Source: Circinella umbellata
Taxonomy: Eukaryota; Mucoromycota; Mucoromycetes; Mucorales; Lichtheimiaceae
DNA length: 64,000 bases
Assembly: GCA_025093555.1 (NCBI GenBank)
Contig: JAIWNF010000004.1
Location: 620,001 to 684,000, forward strand
Direction: 5' to 3'
Shown here: piece by piece, positions 1 to 12,248 of the stretch
Numbering within the stretch: the first letter of the stretch is position 1
How the letters are laid out: each line of letters opens with the position of its first letter
Program-made: the position numbers and the translations under genes
The notes under the pieces: generated by a model
Seen by the model: only the letters and a program-made list of their open reading frames with translations
Told to the model about the DNA's origin: nothing
Database searches by the model: none

Positions 1-421
1 TGGTTATGGTTTACTTGCTACATGTATTGGAAACAATGTTTCAGGTATGTAATGACTTACAATTATGTCTTGAAATAAAATACGACATTAAGAAAGGCAT
101 ACTCATATTAATCTCTTTTATATTTTTCTGATAATAGGGTATACAAAGAAAATTTTCTATAACTCTATGCTTGTTATCTTTTATACATTGGGTAACTTTA
201 TTGGACCCTTGATTATGCTTGATCACGAAAAACCAAGATATATTGGTGCAATGATTGGTTTCTGTGCTGGTAACGGAGTAGCCATTGTTTGTTTCTTTAC
301 CTTGAGAACAATGATGATTCGTGAAAACAAGCGTCGCTTGGCCAATCCACCTGAAGTAGAAATTGACGCAAAGGATGATTTGACCGATAAAGAAAACACC
401 GCCTTTATCTTTAGATTGTAA
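1..421 (+). CDS. MFS transporter, anion:cation symporter (Dal5-like) family, C-terminal part
   Basis: This is the 3' end of a membrane transporter whose start lies outside the window. Two exons are visible, 1..44 and 138..421, joined through a GTATGT donor and a TAG acceptor with the phase kept. The encoded end contains the last transmembrane segments (NFIGPLIML and GAMIGFCAGNGVAIVCF) and a charged cytosolic tail ending FIFRL. It is clearly paralogous to the complete transporter at 1318-3599: GNNVSG, YTLGNFIGP, GAMIGFC and ENKRRLANPPE are shared. By family it should move a small organic anion such as allantoate, nicotinate or pantothenate with protons; the substrate cannot be read from sequence. 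It is transcribed toward its paralogue. Confidence 0.85.
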
Positions 422-1317
422 ATTATAAATAACTCATTGCATAGCTTTTTATTTTTGCTCTTATTATTATTATTATTATCATTATTTTGTATGTAGAACC
501 CCAACCAAATAATTTCATATATATCATATCATAGTCTTATTATTATTTAAAAGTAATAGAGAAATACCGTGTATAGCTTTTATTATTATAAATTAGTATG
601 CAAGCATTGTAAACATATAATCCTTTAATTTTGTTATTATTGTTATTATTGTTATATGTACTGTTGTATAATACGCACAATAAAACTTGAGGTTCAAAAT
701 TTTACAGGTATGTTAATTAAGGATAATATCTATTATATGGTGCTACAAATAACCATAACCCAAGAAGAGTTTGACAGTTTAATCATTCTAGGTATCACAC
801 AATACTAACAAAGTTATTGTTCGTAGACTGTGTGCACTATTTTCATAATTTGTTATCAAAATGATCCATTGTGAATTATTTATGACACAAAAATAATTGT
901 CACTTACACAGAAAAATTTCCTATCTAGAGAACAGTTGGAAAAAGGTCGTATGCTGATTTTGGAAAACAGCTTAAAAATATATTACTTTTGTACACCAAA
1001 ATTTACATATTTAGAAAACTGGAGATATTTTCTTGACATCTATATGTACCACATATAAATTATGAGAATTAGGTTTGGTATAATAACAAGAAAAAAAAAG
1101 CATACATAGATTTATTTATTTAACAAAATATTTACATACAAAATTGAATTTAAAGTGTGCAGGAGATATGATAGTAGTAGATAAATAGTAGTGTAATGCG
1201 ACAATACGTAACAACATATAAGTATGATATAATAAAATAAAAATTTATAACATAATATATTTTAAAGAGTGTATATTATATAATTAAGAATACATATGCT
1301 ACTCAATTATTTACGTA
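422..1317. other. Intergenic, between two convergent transporter genes
   Basis: About 900 bases of AT-rich DNA between the stops of two tail-to-tail paralogues. I see only 3'-UTR-like sequence, (TTA)n/(TTG)n-like runs and AATAAA-like signals on both strands. No coding exon or RNA gene was found. Confidence 0.6.
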
Positions 1318-3599
1318 TCACAATTTATAAATAAAATTCTTGTCTTGAGCATCGGTCAAATCCAATGTAACATCGGTTTCTTTTTCTGGTGGGTTTGCAA
1401 GTCGTCTTTTGTTTTCTCTCGCCATAGAGAAACGCATCACAATGTAACTAACAATAGCTACTGCATTTCCAATACAGAAACCAATCATGGCACCAGTGTA
1501 TTTTGGAGCTATCATAGAAGCAAAAACAAAATAAATTATTATCACCATATAATGTCACTATATGAAATATATAAGAAAATACGGGCTATAGCTTTATACC
1601 AACCTTCTCTTTCCAACATCACAAGGGGGCCAATAAAGTTACCCAACGTATAGAAGACAACAAAAGAACCGTTATAAAAGATCTTTTTACTATAACTATT
1701 GATATAATAAGCTACCCCTATTAGTAAAACAAGAAGAAACACACAAGTCTAAAAATAAGTGGAAACTAGTATATACATTACCCAGACACATTGTTTCCGA
1801 TCGTGGTAATTAACAAACTGTAACCGCCAGTAAGGAACCATGAGATATAGAAACCGGAAAGCTTGGCAGGACCTTGTTCAGTAGTAGCGAGAATAATACA
1901 ACCAACCAAACTTAGTGTTGACATCAAGGCACCGCTCAAACAAATTTGACCAGTGTGACGTGCCAACATTGTTGCAATAAATACACCCACAAGTGAAGCT
2001 GTACCTGCAGGTGCCTTTAGTAAAATAGATTCCCCGGGCTACAATATTTTAAAATTAATTAATATTTTTTTTAAATTGAACTATGAGCCATTCATTGATG
2101 CTACTATGACTACATGTGTATGCTTTGACTATTATTTACCGTAAAATCACCAAGCTGCTTGATGAATTGGGCACTAAATACTTGAAGAGCACCATTTTGC
2201 ATATTCAACCCCATGACGGCGAGGTTGATACAATAATATCGAACTTCTGTGAATGATTCAAGCATTTGACCCCATTTGAGCTTTTGATGTCGAACAACGG
2301 CATTATCTTTTGTTCTTTCTTCACAGATTTTCTTTTCTTCTTCTGTTAATCGAAGAACCCAATGAGTCGGAGAGTCAAGTAAAAAGAAGAAACATAATAA
2401 CCCAAGTAAACTTGTCATTGCCCCAAAAATAATATGGTTCCTATTAAAAGCATGTGTTTTGTTGTTATCGTGATTAATAAGTTTGAGCTAGAAATATTGT
2501 ATAACACTAATCAATCCCAGTATGTTTTTCTTTTATATAAAGGAAACTATCAACGTACCAACGCCACATAGTAACCCCTAATTGGTTACCCATTTGCGAA
2601 ATACCGTAGGCTACAAGTGCACCAAAGACTGAACCGAAGCCACTTCCCATAGTAACAGCACCATACATAGTCGTTTGTTCGCTTCTACGGAACACGGTGT
2701 TGATAATAAGATATACACTTTTGTAACCCATAAAAAAAAGAAAAAGAATAGAAAGGTTAAACCCGATAATTTAACGAAATCTAGTATAATCTGTCATAGT
2801 CTATTTGCAGCAATTACTATGATATTTACCTAGGCATAGCCGTTCCTTCAAAAAGACCGAGGAAAAATCGTACTGCCATAAGTTGAGAGAAGTTGTTACA
2901 ATAGGCAGTTCCAATCATAATCTACGTATGAGTAACCAAATACAAATATAAAATATTATTATTATAGATATCAGTAATAGCTTTATGCATAAAAATAATA
3001 CGTAAACCCGAAACATGATAATGAACTTACGAAACCCCATATGAAAATACAAAAGCCAAGGTATCGTCCAACTGGAACTTTCTGTAACATAATATTGTTG
3101 ATAGGTTGACATACAAGGTGACCAATAAAGAACATTGAGCCTAACCAACTAAACTGTGATCCGGTCAAATGAACATCTTGATAAATACCCAAAACTGCAG
3201 ATACACTTAATGCCGCTTTATCTGCAAACTAGTGATGACGGTAGAACACGAAAGAGTAATATGTAGTTTAGAAACTTCTTTTAATAAACCAAATATAATT
3301 ATAATAGAAAAAGGGATAAACATTATAATACATACCTGTAACATAAGAATCCAACAAACAAATGGCATCAAAGTAAATACAATTTTACGAACAAGTTTCT
3401 TTTCTGCTTCTGACTTAACAAATGGTTCCCGAAATCCATTTCCTTTTTCAGTGTCGAGCACACCGTCATGCGATGACTCTAGTGAAGCACTACTATCTCT
3501 ATCCAAAGCTTTATTCTCTGTATGTTTTGTTTCTATCAATATTACTGGCTTTTCATTGCTATTGTGATTTTGCTGCTGTAATTCATGTGCTTTTGTCAT
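1318..3599 (-). CDS. MFS transporter, anion:cation symporter (Dal5/allantoate permease-like) family
   Basis: A complete gene of eight exons encodes about 517 aa. Exons on the plus axis are 1318..1508, 1604..1695, 1782..2038, 2140..2440, 2559..2717, 2830..2921, 3031..3228 and 3336..3599; every junction keeps phase. A charged N-terminal tail of about 75 residues is followed by twelve predicted membrane segments. Family signatures include FADKAALS after TM1, the GRYLGF loop, FEGTAMPSVY, RRSEQTTMYG and the central cytosolic loop with SPTHWVLRLTEEE. Known relatives are proton-coupled importers of organic anions (allantoate, nicotinate, pantothenate, biotin). The exact substrate is unknown. The start was chosen as the first Met of an open, hydrophilic N-terminus. 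It is the inverted neighbour and paralogue of the gene ending at 421. Confidence 0.9.
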
Positions 3600-5536
3600 A
3601 ACAATAACCGTAATAGTAAGTATATATGAAAATTTTTACAGAGTACGTAGATAAAACCAAGAAAAAGGGGAGAAGAATAAATATACTTTCTTGAGGTTCG
3701 AGCAAAAAGAAAGAAATACGTGCTCCTTTATATATGACACGTTTATGCTCAAATGTAAGAAACATTTCTCACAGTCTATAATCCGTGTCCTACAATGTTG
3801 AAAAAAATTTCTCATACAAGTAAACTACATATGAATACATTTATAAGTCATAAAAAGCAAGACTATTATTGAACATATAAAAGAATAGAAATACTATATA
3901 CGTATTGTTTAGATAGATTTACCAATTATGCAATAGAACAAGATAAAAATGCTGTTACATATTGTTGGAATTGTATTGCATTTTTAATTTGTCATTTTAC
4001 TTTATAAAGGAAAAGTAGGTAACTTTATTATTATTACTGCAGTTTAGCAGCGGAAACTTTCACGGCCTAAGAAACTGGAAACAAGTCCAAGGAAGAAATT
4101 AACTCCAGGACCACCAAAGCAAAAATGATCACTGATGCTGTGAAATTTTTGAATTGTATTTTTCCCAAGCTTTGAATGGCATCGTGTATCACTATTGTTA
4201 GGTTTGTCATACAAATGTAAACAATACACAAAGTCATTACATGATAGATGATTACATCATAAATGCATTTTTTAATTGTTTTACCATTGAACAGTGTCGA
4301 TACAACAAACGCGCATATACGTAACAACTATGATACAATCTTGTAGTTTTTATTTTTTATGATTGTTGTAATATCTTTATTCTTAAGTATCGAAAATGAA
4401 TAATGTCATTGTTTTTCGGCGTAATTGGATATTTTAAGTTTAATTATATAATTTCGGGCATATAACCCCGGGATTAAGACTAGATGAGTAACAAGTGATA
4501 CCAAGTAAAAGAATGAAAGAATTCTTTCTCACCCATTTTTGCTTGGGAAAGAACGGTTTCCTTTTTTAGTAGAAAATAGTAATCTTACAACTGACATGTA
4601 CGTTTTTATTCTTAGCTTTTTGGATGTCAAGTACTTTTAACTGTTCAAAAGTCAAGTAGCCAATACGTGATATTATTTTTACTTTTTCCAATCATCATCA
4701 AATCGTCGGATTTATATAAAGATAACACTACATTTTTCTTAATTATTCGTGTATAATAAGTGTATTCTGACCTCGTACGTAACAGCTGAATAGGATGATG
4801 ATATAGTAAAAAAAATAACTATTTATTTTTTATACGTATCACACATCCTGTCAATTCTTTGAAATATGAATGCTAATAAATAACTAAGATACATTACTTC
4901 TATCCTTTATCCTACATACGTAAGTTATTCCAAAATGACTTGACATAGCATAATTGAAGCCAGATGATAATAAGTAACAATCACATCGTTAGTTATAAAT
5001 ACGTATCTACAATATTGTTTTACGTTTGGCTGGTAACAGTTCACGAAAAGTATAAAAAGAGGTAGGTACTACTATTTTCAGGATAATTTTGTTGAATTAA
5101 TAATACATCGAAAGAAAATTATTCTTGATATTCACTCATTAGTAAAGTTCACAAAGGTTTAAAAAAGAGATACACACAACTCCAAGCCCACATAACTTTA
5201 TATCAGTTATCATATCATGAACAATCTTGTTCATTCAAATTATGATTATAGTACGTATAAAACTATATGTAATGATATTAAATTACTCTTTATCCTAGAA
5301 AGAATATCGCTTACTATCATTGGCTAATCTAATAATAGATTAGTGGTAATAAACAATTTATTGAGAGAGCGCATACATAAAAAAAGAATGTTTGCATTAA
5401 CTTGATCGTTAATATTCGGTATACATCATTACGTATTCATTTTCTCAATCGTTTTATTTTTCAAGTATATATAAACAAATTTTAAATGTTTTGAAAGTAC
5501 ATTTTCTGGCAAGTAAAAGAAAGTATAATTAAAGAA
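3600..5536. other. Long intergenic region
   Basis: About 1.9 kb with no convincing gene. Short frames at 4044-4327 on the minus strand end in a Gly/Phe/Leu-rich peptide (FGGPGVNFFLGLVSSFLGR) but lack clear splice partners or a family match, so I do not call them. The stretch is notable for roughly nine copies of the palindrome TACGTA. It should hold the promoter of the transporter to its left and the 3' end of the RXT2-like gene to its right. Confidence 0.5.
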
Positions 5537-6843
5537 TTATGAATGTCGACCATGACGTTTTGAACCTTTAGCAGATGCTTTAAGTTGTTGCCACAAATTC
5601 TCTTTTTGCATATTCGCTTTTACAAGTTTACTGCGAGCTCCTTGTAATCGCCATAAATATTCATTACTAAAATTAATATTTTCCTATAAATCAATTATAT
5701 AGATTTAAATTAATCCAATCTAATTCATATTTATATCCTATCCACTAATACTACTTACCAATAATAACTCTCGTACGTTTCGTACAACTTCTTGTGCTTC
5801 AGTGTCTTCAGAAATATCTTGATGTATTGTTTCATCCCCATTTTCTTCTGTCTTTGGTTTATCTGTTGTTCCATCCAATCCATTCTTTTTATTATCTTCT
5901 TGTGTTGTTTTTACATCATTATTTTCATCCGTTGACGATTGTTCTTTTTGTTTATTTTCTCCTTCAACTCCCGTTATTGTTTCATTATTGGTAACTGCTT
6001 TCTGTCGTTGTTCAGGTGTTCGTTCGAAATTCAAATCCAAATATTGTGGATCATCGTGATGAAGAATAGCTGATAAACGAGAAAGAACTTTACAAAAATT
6101 CTTTTCACCTTCAATAAATTCCATGGCGGTGTTGCTAAGTTCTTCAATTTGCGGAGACTTGATAATTCTTTTCAATGCTGGTCGTCTGACAATATCAGTT
6201 GGATATTCGATTGGACTTAAAATGTCTAAGTAAAAAAATATCATAAATAAATTATTCTTTTCTATAAGTTTTTTTTTTAATTTTTCTTACCTTCAATATT
6301 TATTTTACGGTATGGATCATCTTCTTCAGTATCAGATAATTCTTCATCCAATTCTCGTCGACGTCGTTTTACAACAGTTCGTTTTTTATCACCCAGTAAA
6401 AACTACGTTTTTTTTAATATATTGTATCAAATAAGTCTAAATTCATTGACGAGTCGCGACAATTTATTTACCTCTTCTTCGTTGGCTAATGTACGCGGTG
6501 CTCTTAACTTATTTCCACCTAATTGAGAATCTGTTGAAGCCCAGTTATTCAGTATAGTCAGTGGTTAAGGATTTTATTTCAATTTAATATTTGGAGATTT
6601 CTTAATTGTATTTTATATATATATTTATTCAAAAAGGATATGTTTATAGCCACGATTGTGCGCAACCAAACCAACTTGGTCAACTTCTCTATCAGCGGTG
6701 TCGTTTCGGATCCATTTTGATGAAGCAGGTGCTGTATTATTGTTATTATCGTTATTATTAGTGGATTGACTTCGTTCTGCTGAATGAGGTACTATATTTG
6801 AAGTAATATTTGTTGAAGCTGGGTGTGCAAAAGGATCATTCAT
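5537..6843 (-). CDS. RXT2: RXT2-like subunit of the Rpd3L histone deacetylase complex
   Basis: A five-exon model (5537..5683, 5759..6225, 6291..6402, 6472..6518, 6654..6843) gives about 320 aa in phase throughout. The N-terminus is Asn/Ser-rich. Exon 1 joined to exon 2 gives HNRGNKLRAPR, which fits the NRGNKLK-type signature of the Rxt2 N-terminal domain. Downstream lie a basic KKRTVVKRRRRELDEE block, DPYRKINIEDILSPI, the segment around ALKRIIKSPQIEEL, and a late helix (EYLWRLQGARSKL). A Glu/Asp/Asn-rich insert occupies the middle. In yeast Rxt2 belongs to Rpd3L, which represses transcription by histone deacetylation. The first intron uses a weak GTGGCT donor, so the exon 1 junction is the least certain part. 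Without that join, exon 1 reads on as a 72-aa frame ending at 6625. Confidence 0.68.
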
Positions 6844-7188
6844 TGTTTTCTTTTTTTTTTTTTTGAATTTGACTTCTTTGTTATTTGATAGAGGTTTAAA
6901 AAGAGAAAGAGAGAAAAAGAGGGGTGTCGACTAAAAAAGAAAAATGCTGCTGTTTGACCTTGCTGATATTCAAATCATTCTCAGCAAAGCTCTTTTTCAT
7001 TTACTAGCCACTTATCAATAAATCCACACACACAACACACAAGCATACAAGAGAGAAAAAGAAATAAAAGGAAATATCATTTTTTTACATTTAATATTTT
7101 TAATTGTTTTTTTTGTTTATAAAAACAAAGCGAGAGGAGGTAAAGAAGTTCAAAAAGAAAAATAAAAAGGGGGAAATGATATATAAAT
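6844..7188. other. Intergenic, promoter side of the RXT2-like gene and 3' side of SAR1
   Basis: About 345 bases between two minus-strand genes. It is purine-rich and A-rich on the plus strand (GAGAGAAAAAGA-type runs) with short CA repeats near 7027-7045. No coding signal was seen. Confidence 0.5.
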
Positions 7189-8170
<982 letters not shown>

Positions 8171-8367
8171 GGTGAAACAAAGAAGTTTGTTGAAAAAGAT
8201 AAAAAAGAAGAGAGGTTCTAAATAAGTTTGCCACTTGGCAATTTCTCAAAGCGATTTAAACACTCCAAAGATTTTGTCGGAAAACGGAATTTCTAGGATA
8301 TTCCGATGAAAATCCCACTTTTTGCATCACACAAATTTGTATAGGTTCACCAGATAAATTATTTTTA

Positions 8368-10210
8368 TTATTCTTTAGACATCATTACACGTATACATTT
8401 TATAAGTTGTAGAATTAAAGCAATAAGTACACAAAGACCCCATAAAGATAAAATAATAGAATAAAATAATAATTCTTGATATAGTTTAGAATCTATCTTT
8501 TTTTGTACACCAGATAAGAAATCTGACACACCCAAAGAATTATGAATATTTTTTTCTACTGAAGATTTAACATCAAGTACATTAACACGTGTCAAATTCA
8601 CATATGTATTTTGAGACTATATATAAACATAAATATAAATTATTCATTAGTTGGTTACTATCGATTTATATATTACTTGTCGTTATAACTAACAAACTTA
8701 CTATCCAAGTCAATCCATTTTCAAGTTGTTCTATTTTAGTCATAAATAGACAATCTAATACATCATTGACAGCTCCTTCAAATACTGTACCACCAAATAC
8801 ATTACTAACAAATTGACTAATGTGGTCCGTGACCACTCCTATTGTTTGATTAGCAGATAATGCTGCTGATCGAATAGATCCAAAGGTCCGTTCATTAATA
8901 TCGGTTTCAGATTTTATAATCCATTGATTTAATGTATTCGTTTGTGATTCAATAATTGATAATGACTGTAGAGTAGCTTGATTTGATTGATCTATAGCCC
9001 AACGTTCCATGGAAGCTGCTTGACTATTCACATCTCTATTTAAAACATGGTGAACTGATGCACTTGCTGTAAAGGTCAATATAAGTCCAAAAAATCCAAC
9101 AATGAAACAATAAAGAATTAAAGGGTGTGTTAAATAATGAAGCCACCAAGTTAAGATCGGTCGATTCTGTTCAAATTCATAAAATTTCGTGTACTTGTCG
9201 GATAGGTATCCCAGTATAGGATATTTGTTCGCATGTCCTAATTTCTCGAGCTCCTTTTCGATTTCTCTGCGTTCACGTATTAATGATTCACCACTCTTGT
9301 CCAATAGTTGTGATGTTGCGAATATGAATGAAAGTTCTCGTATTTGTTTACCAACGTAAGTATATTGAAATCTAATCCATAGAAAATTGAGCACAATGGC
9401 GATAAGGAGTCCAAAGGCAACGATACCGATCATGATACTGGTGATTAATAATAATTTTCCTTGTAAATCGTTTAAACTATCCTTGACAAATGTTGGGTCA
9501 CAATATAAATTGTCCTTCATGGTGCTAACACTTGAAAACGACGCAATTGATACATTATCAGGTTTCCAAGAAGCCACATTTTCATGAATATGTTGCTTGA
9601 TTGATTCAAAAGGTTGACGAATTAAATTATTAAACGGATCATCTGTTCCATTGTTCATTGTCCAATTTTGTACCGTAGATTGAACATTTTGCATCGTACT
9701 CGTCCAATTACCCAATTGAACACCATTATCAGAAACTTGATAGTTAGTATCACCTGCTAATAGATGTCCAATTACGCTAGAACCTTTTTCTAACCCGGAA
9801 AGAATTTTTTCAGCTGCTTGTTGTACAGGTCCAGCAATTTTAGTTACGGCGGAAATGGCTCCGTTAATAGCGAGACCCAATAAACATCGATACATGGATT
9901 TATAAGCTCCAATTATCCAAATAATAATTTCTTCCAATGCTTGAGTCATAAATACCAGTTGACGGGCGAGACTATCGATAATGGCATGCTTTGCTTTAAT
10001 TGAATCTTGAAGCATGAGTTGAGGAAGTGCGGCAGCTTGTGTTGCTGCATGATTGATTTGGTCACAAAATCGCTGAGATTCGAGCTGTGCTGATGATATC
10101 CCGGATTGAATGGAGAAACGTAAATGAATAAGTGTGATAAAAAATGGAATCAATACAAGTGTTCCCATATTAAGCCATACTAGCGAATATTCGTCGAAAA
10201 GGTTAAGCAT
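8368..10210 (-). CDS. PRM1: PRM1-like plasma membrane fusion protein
   Basis: Two exons (8368..8616 and 8702..10210, GTAAGT donor) encode about 585 aa. The protein has an N-terminal membrane segment (NMGTLVLIPFFITLIHL), a long extracellular-type stretch rich in Asn-linked glycosylation sequons, a second hydrophobic segment near residue 275 (LLLITSIMIGIVAFGLLIAIV), a third around residue 370 (LILYCFIVGFFGLILTF) and a C-terminal segment before a short basic tail. This spacing, the conserved YRCLLGLAI region and isolated cysteines fit Prm1, which acts at plasma-membrane merger during mating in yeast. A role in hyphal or gamete fusion here is inferred. Overall similarity in this family is weak, so the assignment rests mostly on topology. 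Confidence 0.72.
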
Positions 10211-12248
10211 TTTGATTTTTGTATATTATATGTTGGTTTATCAAAGATAAAAAAAAATGAATAAAAATGATATCTTGACAAGAGTTGAAAAAAAAAACAT
10301 GAAAGGTTTTCTTTCTTATTTATATATGAATGTTCTATCCTATTTCTAGGAAAAAAGAACGGATTTTGTTATTATAACACACATGCAACTTATTTTAATG
10401 GTATATAAAAAATATAAGCTACGTATCACTACGTAGAACGTTTTTTATTAAGAAGGAAAAAAAAAAGTTGAACAATGAACAAAGTGCTTGAACCTTTGTT
10501 TCGTCAAAATTGATCAAATAATAGGCCTATTTCACACAAAAAGCTGTTCATTGTTCACAAAAAGATAGTCAATCAGGTTTTATTATGATTATACCTATGC
10601 GCAATTGTTTTACAACCCTTTGTGTAGTCGAATCAATAATCATTTCAATGTTCGCTATTATTGTTATTAATTAAACTAGCATATAGTTGATTATCTTACT
10701 TTTTGATTAAGTATAGAGATCTTAAAAACTATTATCTCTGCGTATCCATCCTACGATGACTAATGGATGGGTATAATATTATTTTACGTAATTTTCGTCA
10801 AAATATTACAAAAGTAGAGTGATTATATCTCCATGTCAAAGTGTTATAAATGTTGAAAGGCCTTTGTTTAATACTTACAATACCATTTCCTACGTACCTA
10901 CGTACAATCAAAAGGTGTGGTTTTGTTTTTATTGTGCTGTATTGAATAATATTGAAATTGCCAACTGTATTATAAAAATGACATTTGTTCTTTCAGATAC
11001 TTAACTATTTCAATCAACAGTTCCGTTTCCCAAAAAAAGTAAAAATAATAAAGGGGTCTAAAAAATGTGCAGTAAAATTCTAATGTACGTAATAATGACT
11101 AGATGGTCTTTGTTTACCTACCTGGTCCTCCATCGTCATGAAACCAATGTAGTGACTTTTTGGTATTTTTGGTAAATATGCTCTGCTTTACTACCTACTG
11201 TCTGGAGCAAGTTAATTCCTTTTTGCATTGTATATACAGTAATAGAACGTCTTTTACGTACCTCTACGAATACATTAGCACACTATATTTGGTTATATTT
11301 TATTGTTGTCACATATATGTTGTCACATATATGTAGTGGCACGTTTCTTAAATTCAATAAAGAGAGCCATTGATTTGGATAGGACTTATCGGTCTTACGT
11401 ACTAGCATTGTTTAAGATGTAAAAATGATACAGTAAGAAGATTCCTTTTTTTCGGTGATCAATTGAAGAAACCTAAGTATCCTCAATGTTTTTTGGATAG
11501 TTCTGCTTGGTAACTTTTGGTGATAATGGCTATATAAATAGAAACGATTCAAAGTAGTCTACATATATTTATTACATATTCATTACAACAAGAAAAACCA
11601 TTATATGTAATATTGAATGTTTAATTCATGAAAAGTACCACTTAGACCAACACGTATGTATGTCATTTATTACAAGAAACCAGGCGGTTTTCAAGATGAT
11701 GAATATATTCCCTTCATTTCGTCTGTTGCCATGTTACGCCAATGAACGTAATTTTTTTTCTAACAAAAACGGCAGCCTAACAGAAGGCTATGCATATTTT
11801 ACCATGAAGTGTTGTGATGTGATGTAATCCTTTTGATGAGCAGTCGTCATATCATAGTATGAAAGCAAAAAAAAAGATAAACTATATGTATTCATATGAT
11901 AATATAGAACTGAAGAGCAGTTAACCAATACTATACCAAATTCTATATATGTGTATATTTCTACAGTATGTCATTATCGTGCAACTATTTCATGTACTCT
12001 CAAGTCATTTTTTCACATAAACAAAGTAGTTTGATTATGTGGCTCTGCGTTCCTATCACCCTTTTATTATTATCCTTATAGAACACTAAATTCTTTTATA
12101 TACGTATACTCCTTCAATTGCGACAACTTGCTAATTCTTTTATTTTGCTTTTTTTTGTGGTTGGCAAAGACTACTGACATATATACACATATATATATAT
12201 GTAAAAAAAATATGCTACAGAATATTTTTGAAAAAAAAAAGACCTTAT
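10211..12248. other. Long intergenic region rich in TACGTA palindromes
   Basis: About 2.0 kb without a supported gene. It contains around nine TACGTA sites (for example a pair near 10423-10437 and a pair near 10889-10902), a perfect 14-bp tandem duplication near 11303-11331 (TGTTGTCACATATA twice) and poly-A/T runs. The left part should be the PRM1 promoter; the right part is 3' flank of the dipeptidyl-peptidase gene. Confidence 0.5.
11303..11332. repeat. 14-bp tandem duplication
   Basis: The unit TGTTGTCACATATA occurs twice head to tail within a non-coding region. This is a small local duplication with no evident function. Confidence 0.7.

Noticed and set aside
4044..4327. Short minus-strand frames ending in a Gly/Phe-rich peptide, a candidate small secreted protein
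   Set aside because: No signal peptide with a clear start, no good splice partner and no recognisable family; equally likely to be chance.
6625..6843. Separate 72-aa gene
   Set aside because: Joining it to the next exon gives a family signature and a consistent phase, so it is better explained as exon 1 of the RXT2-like gene.
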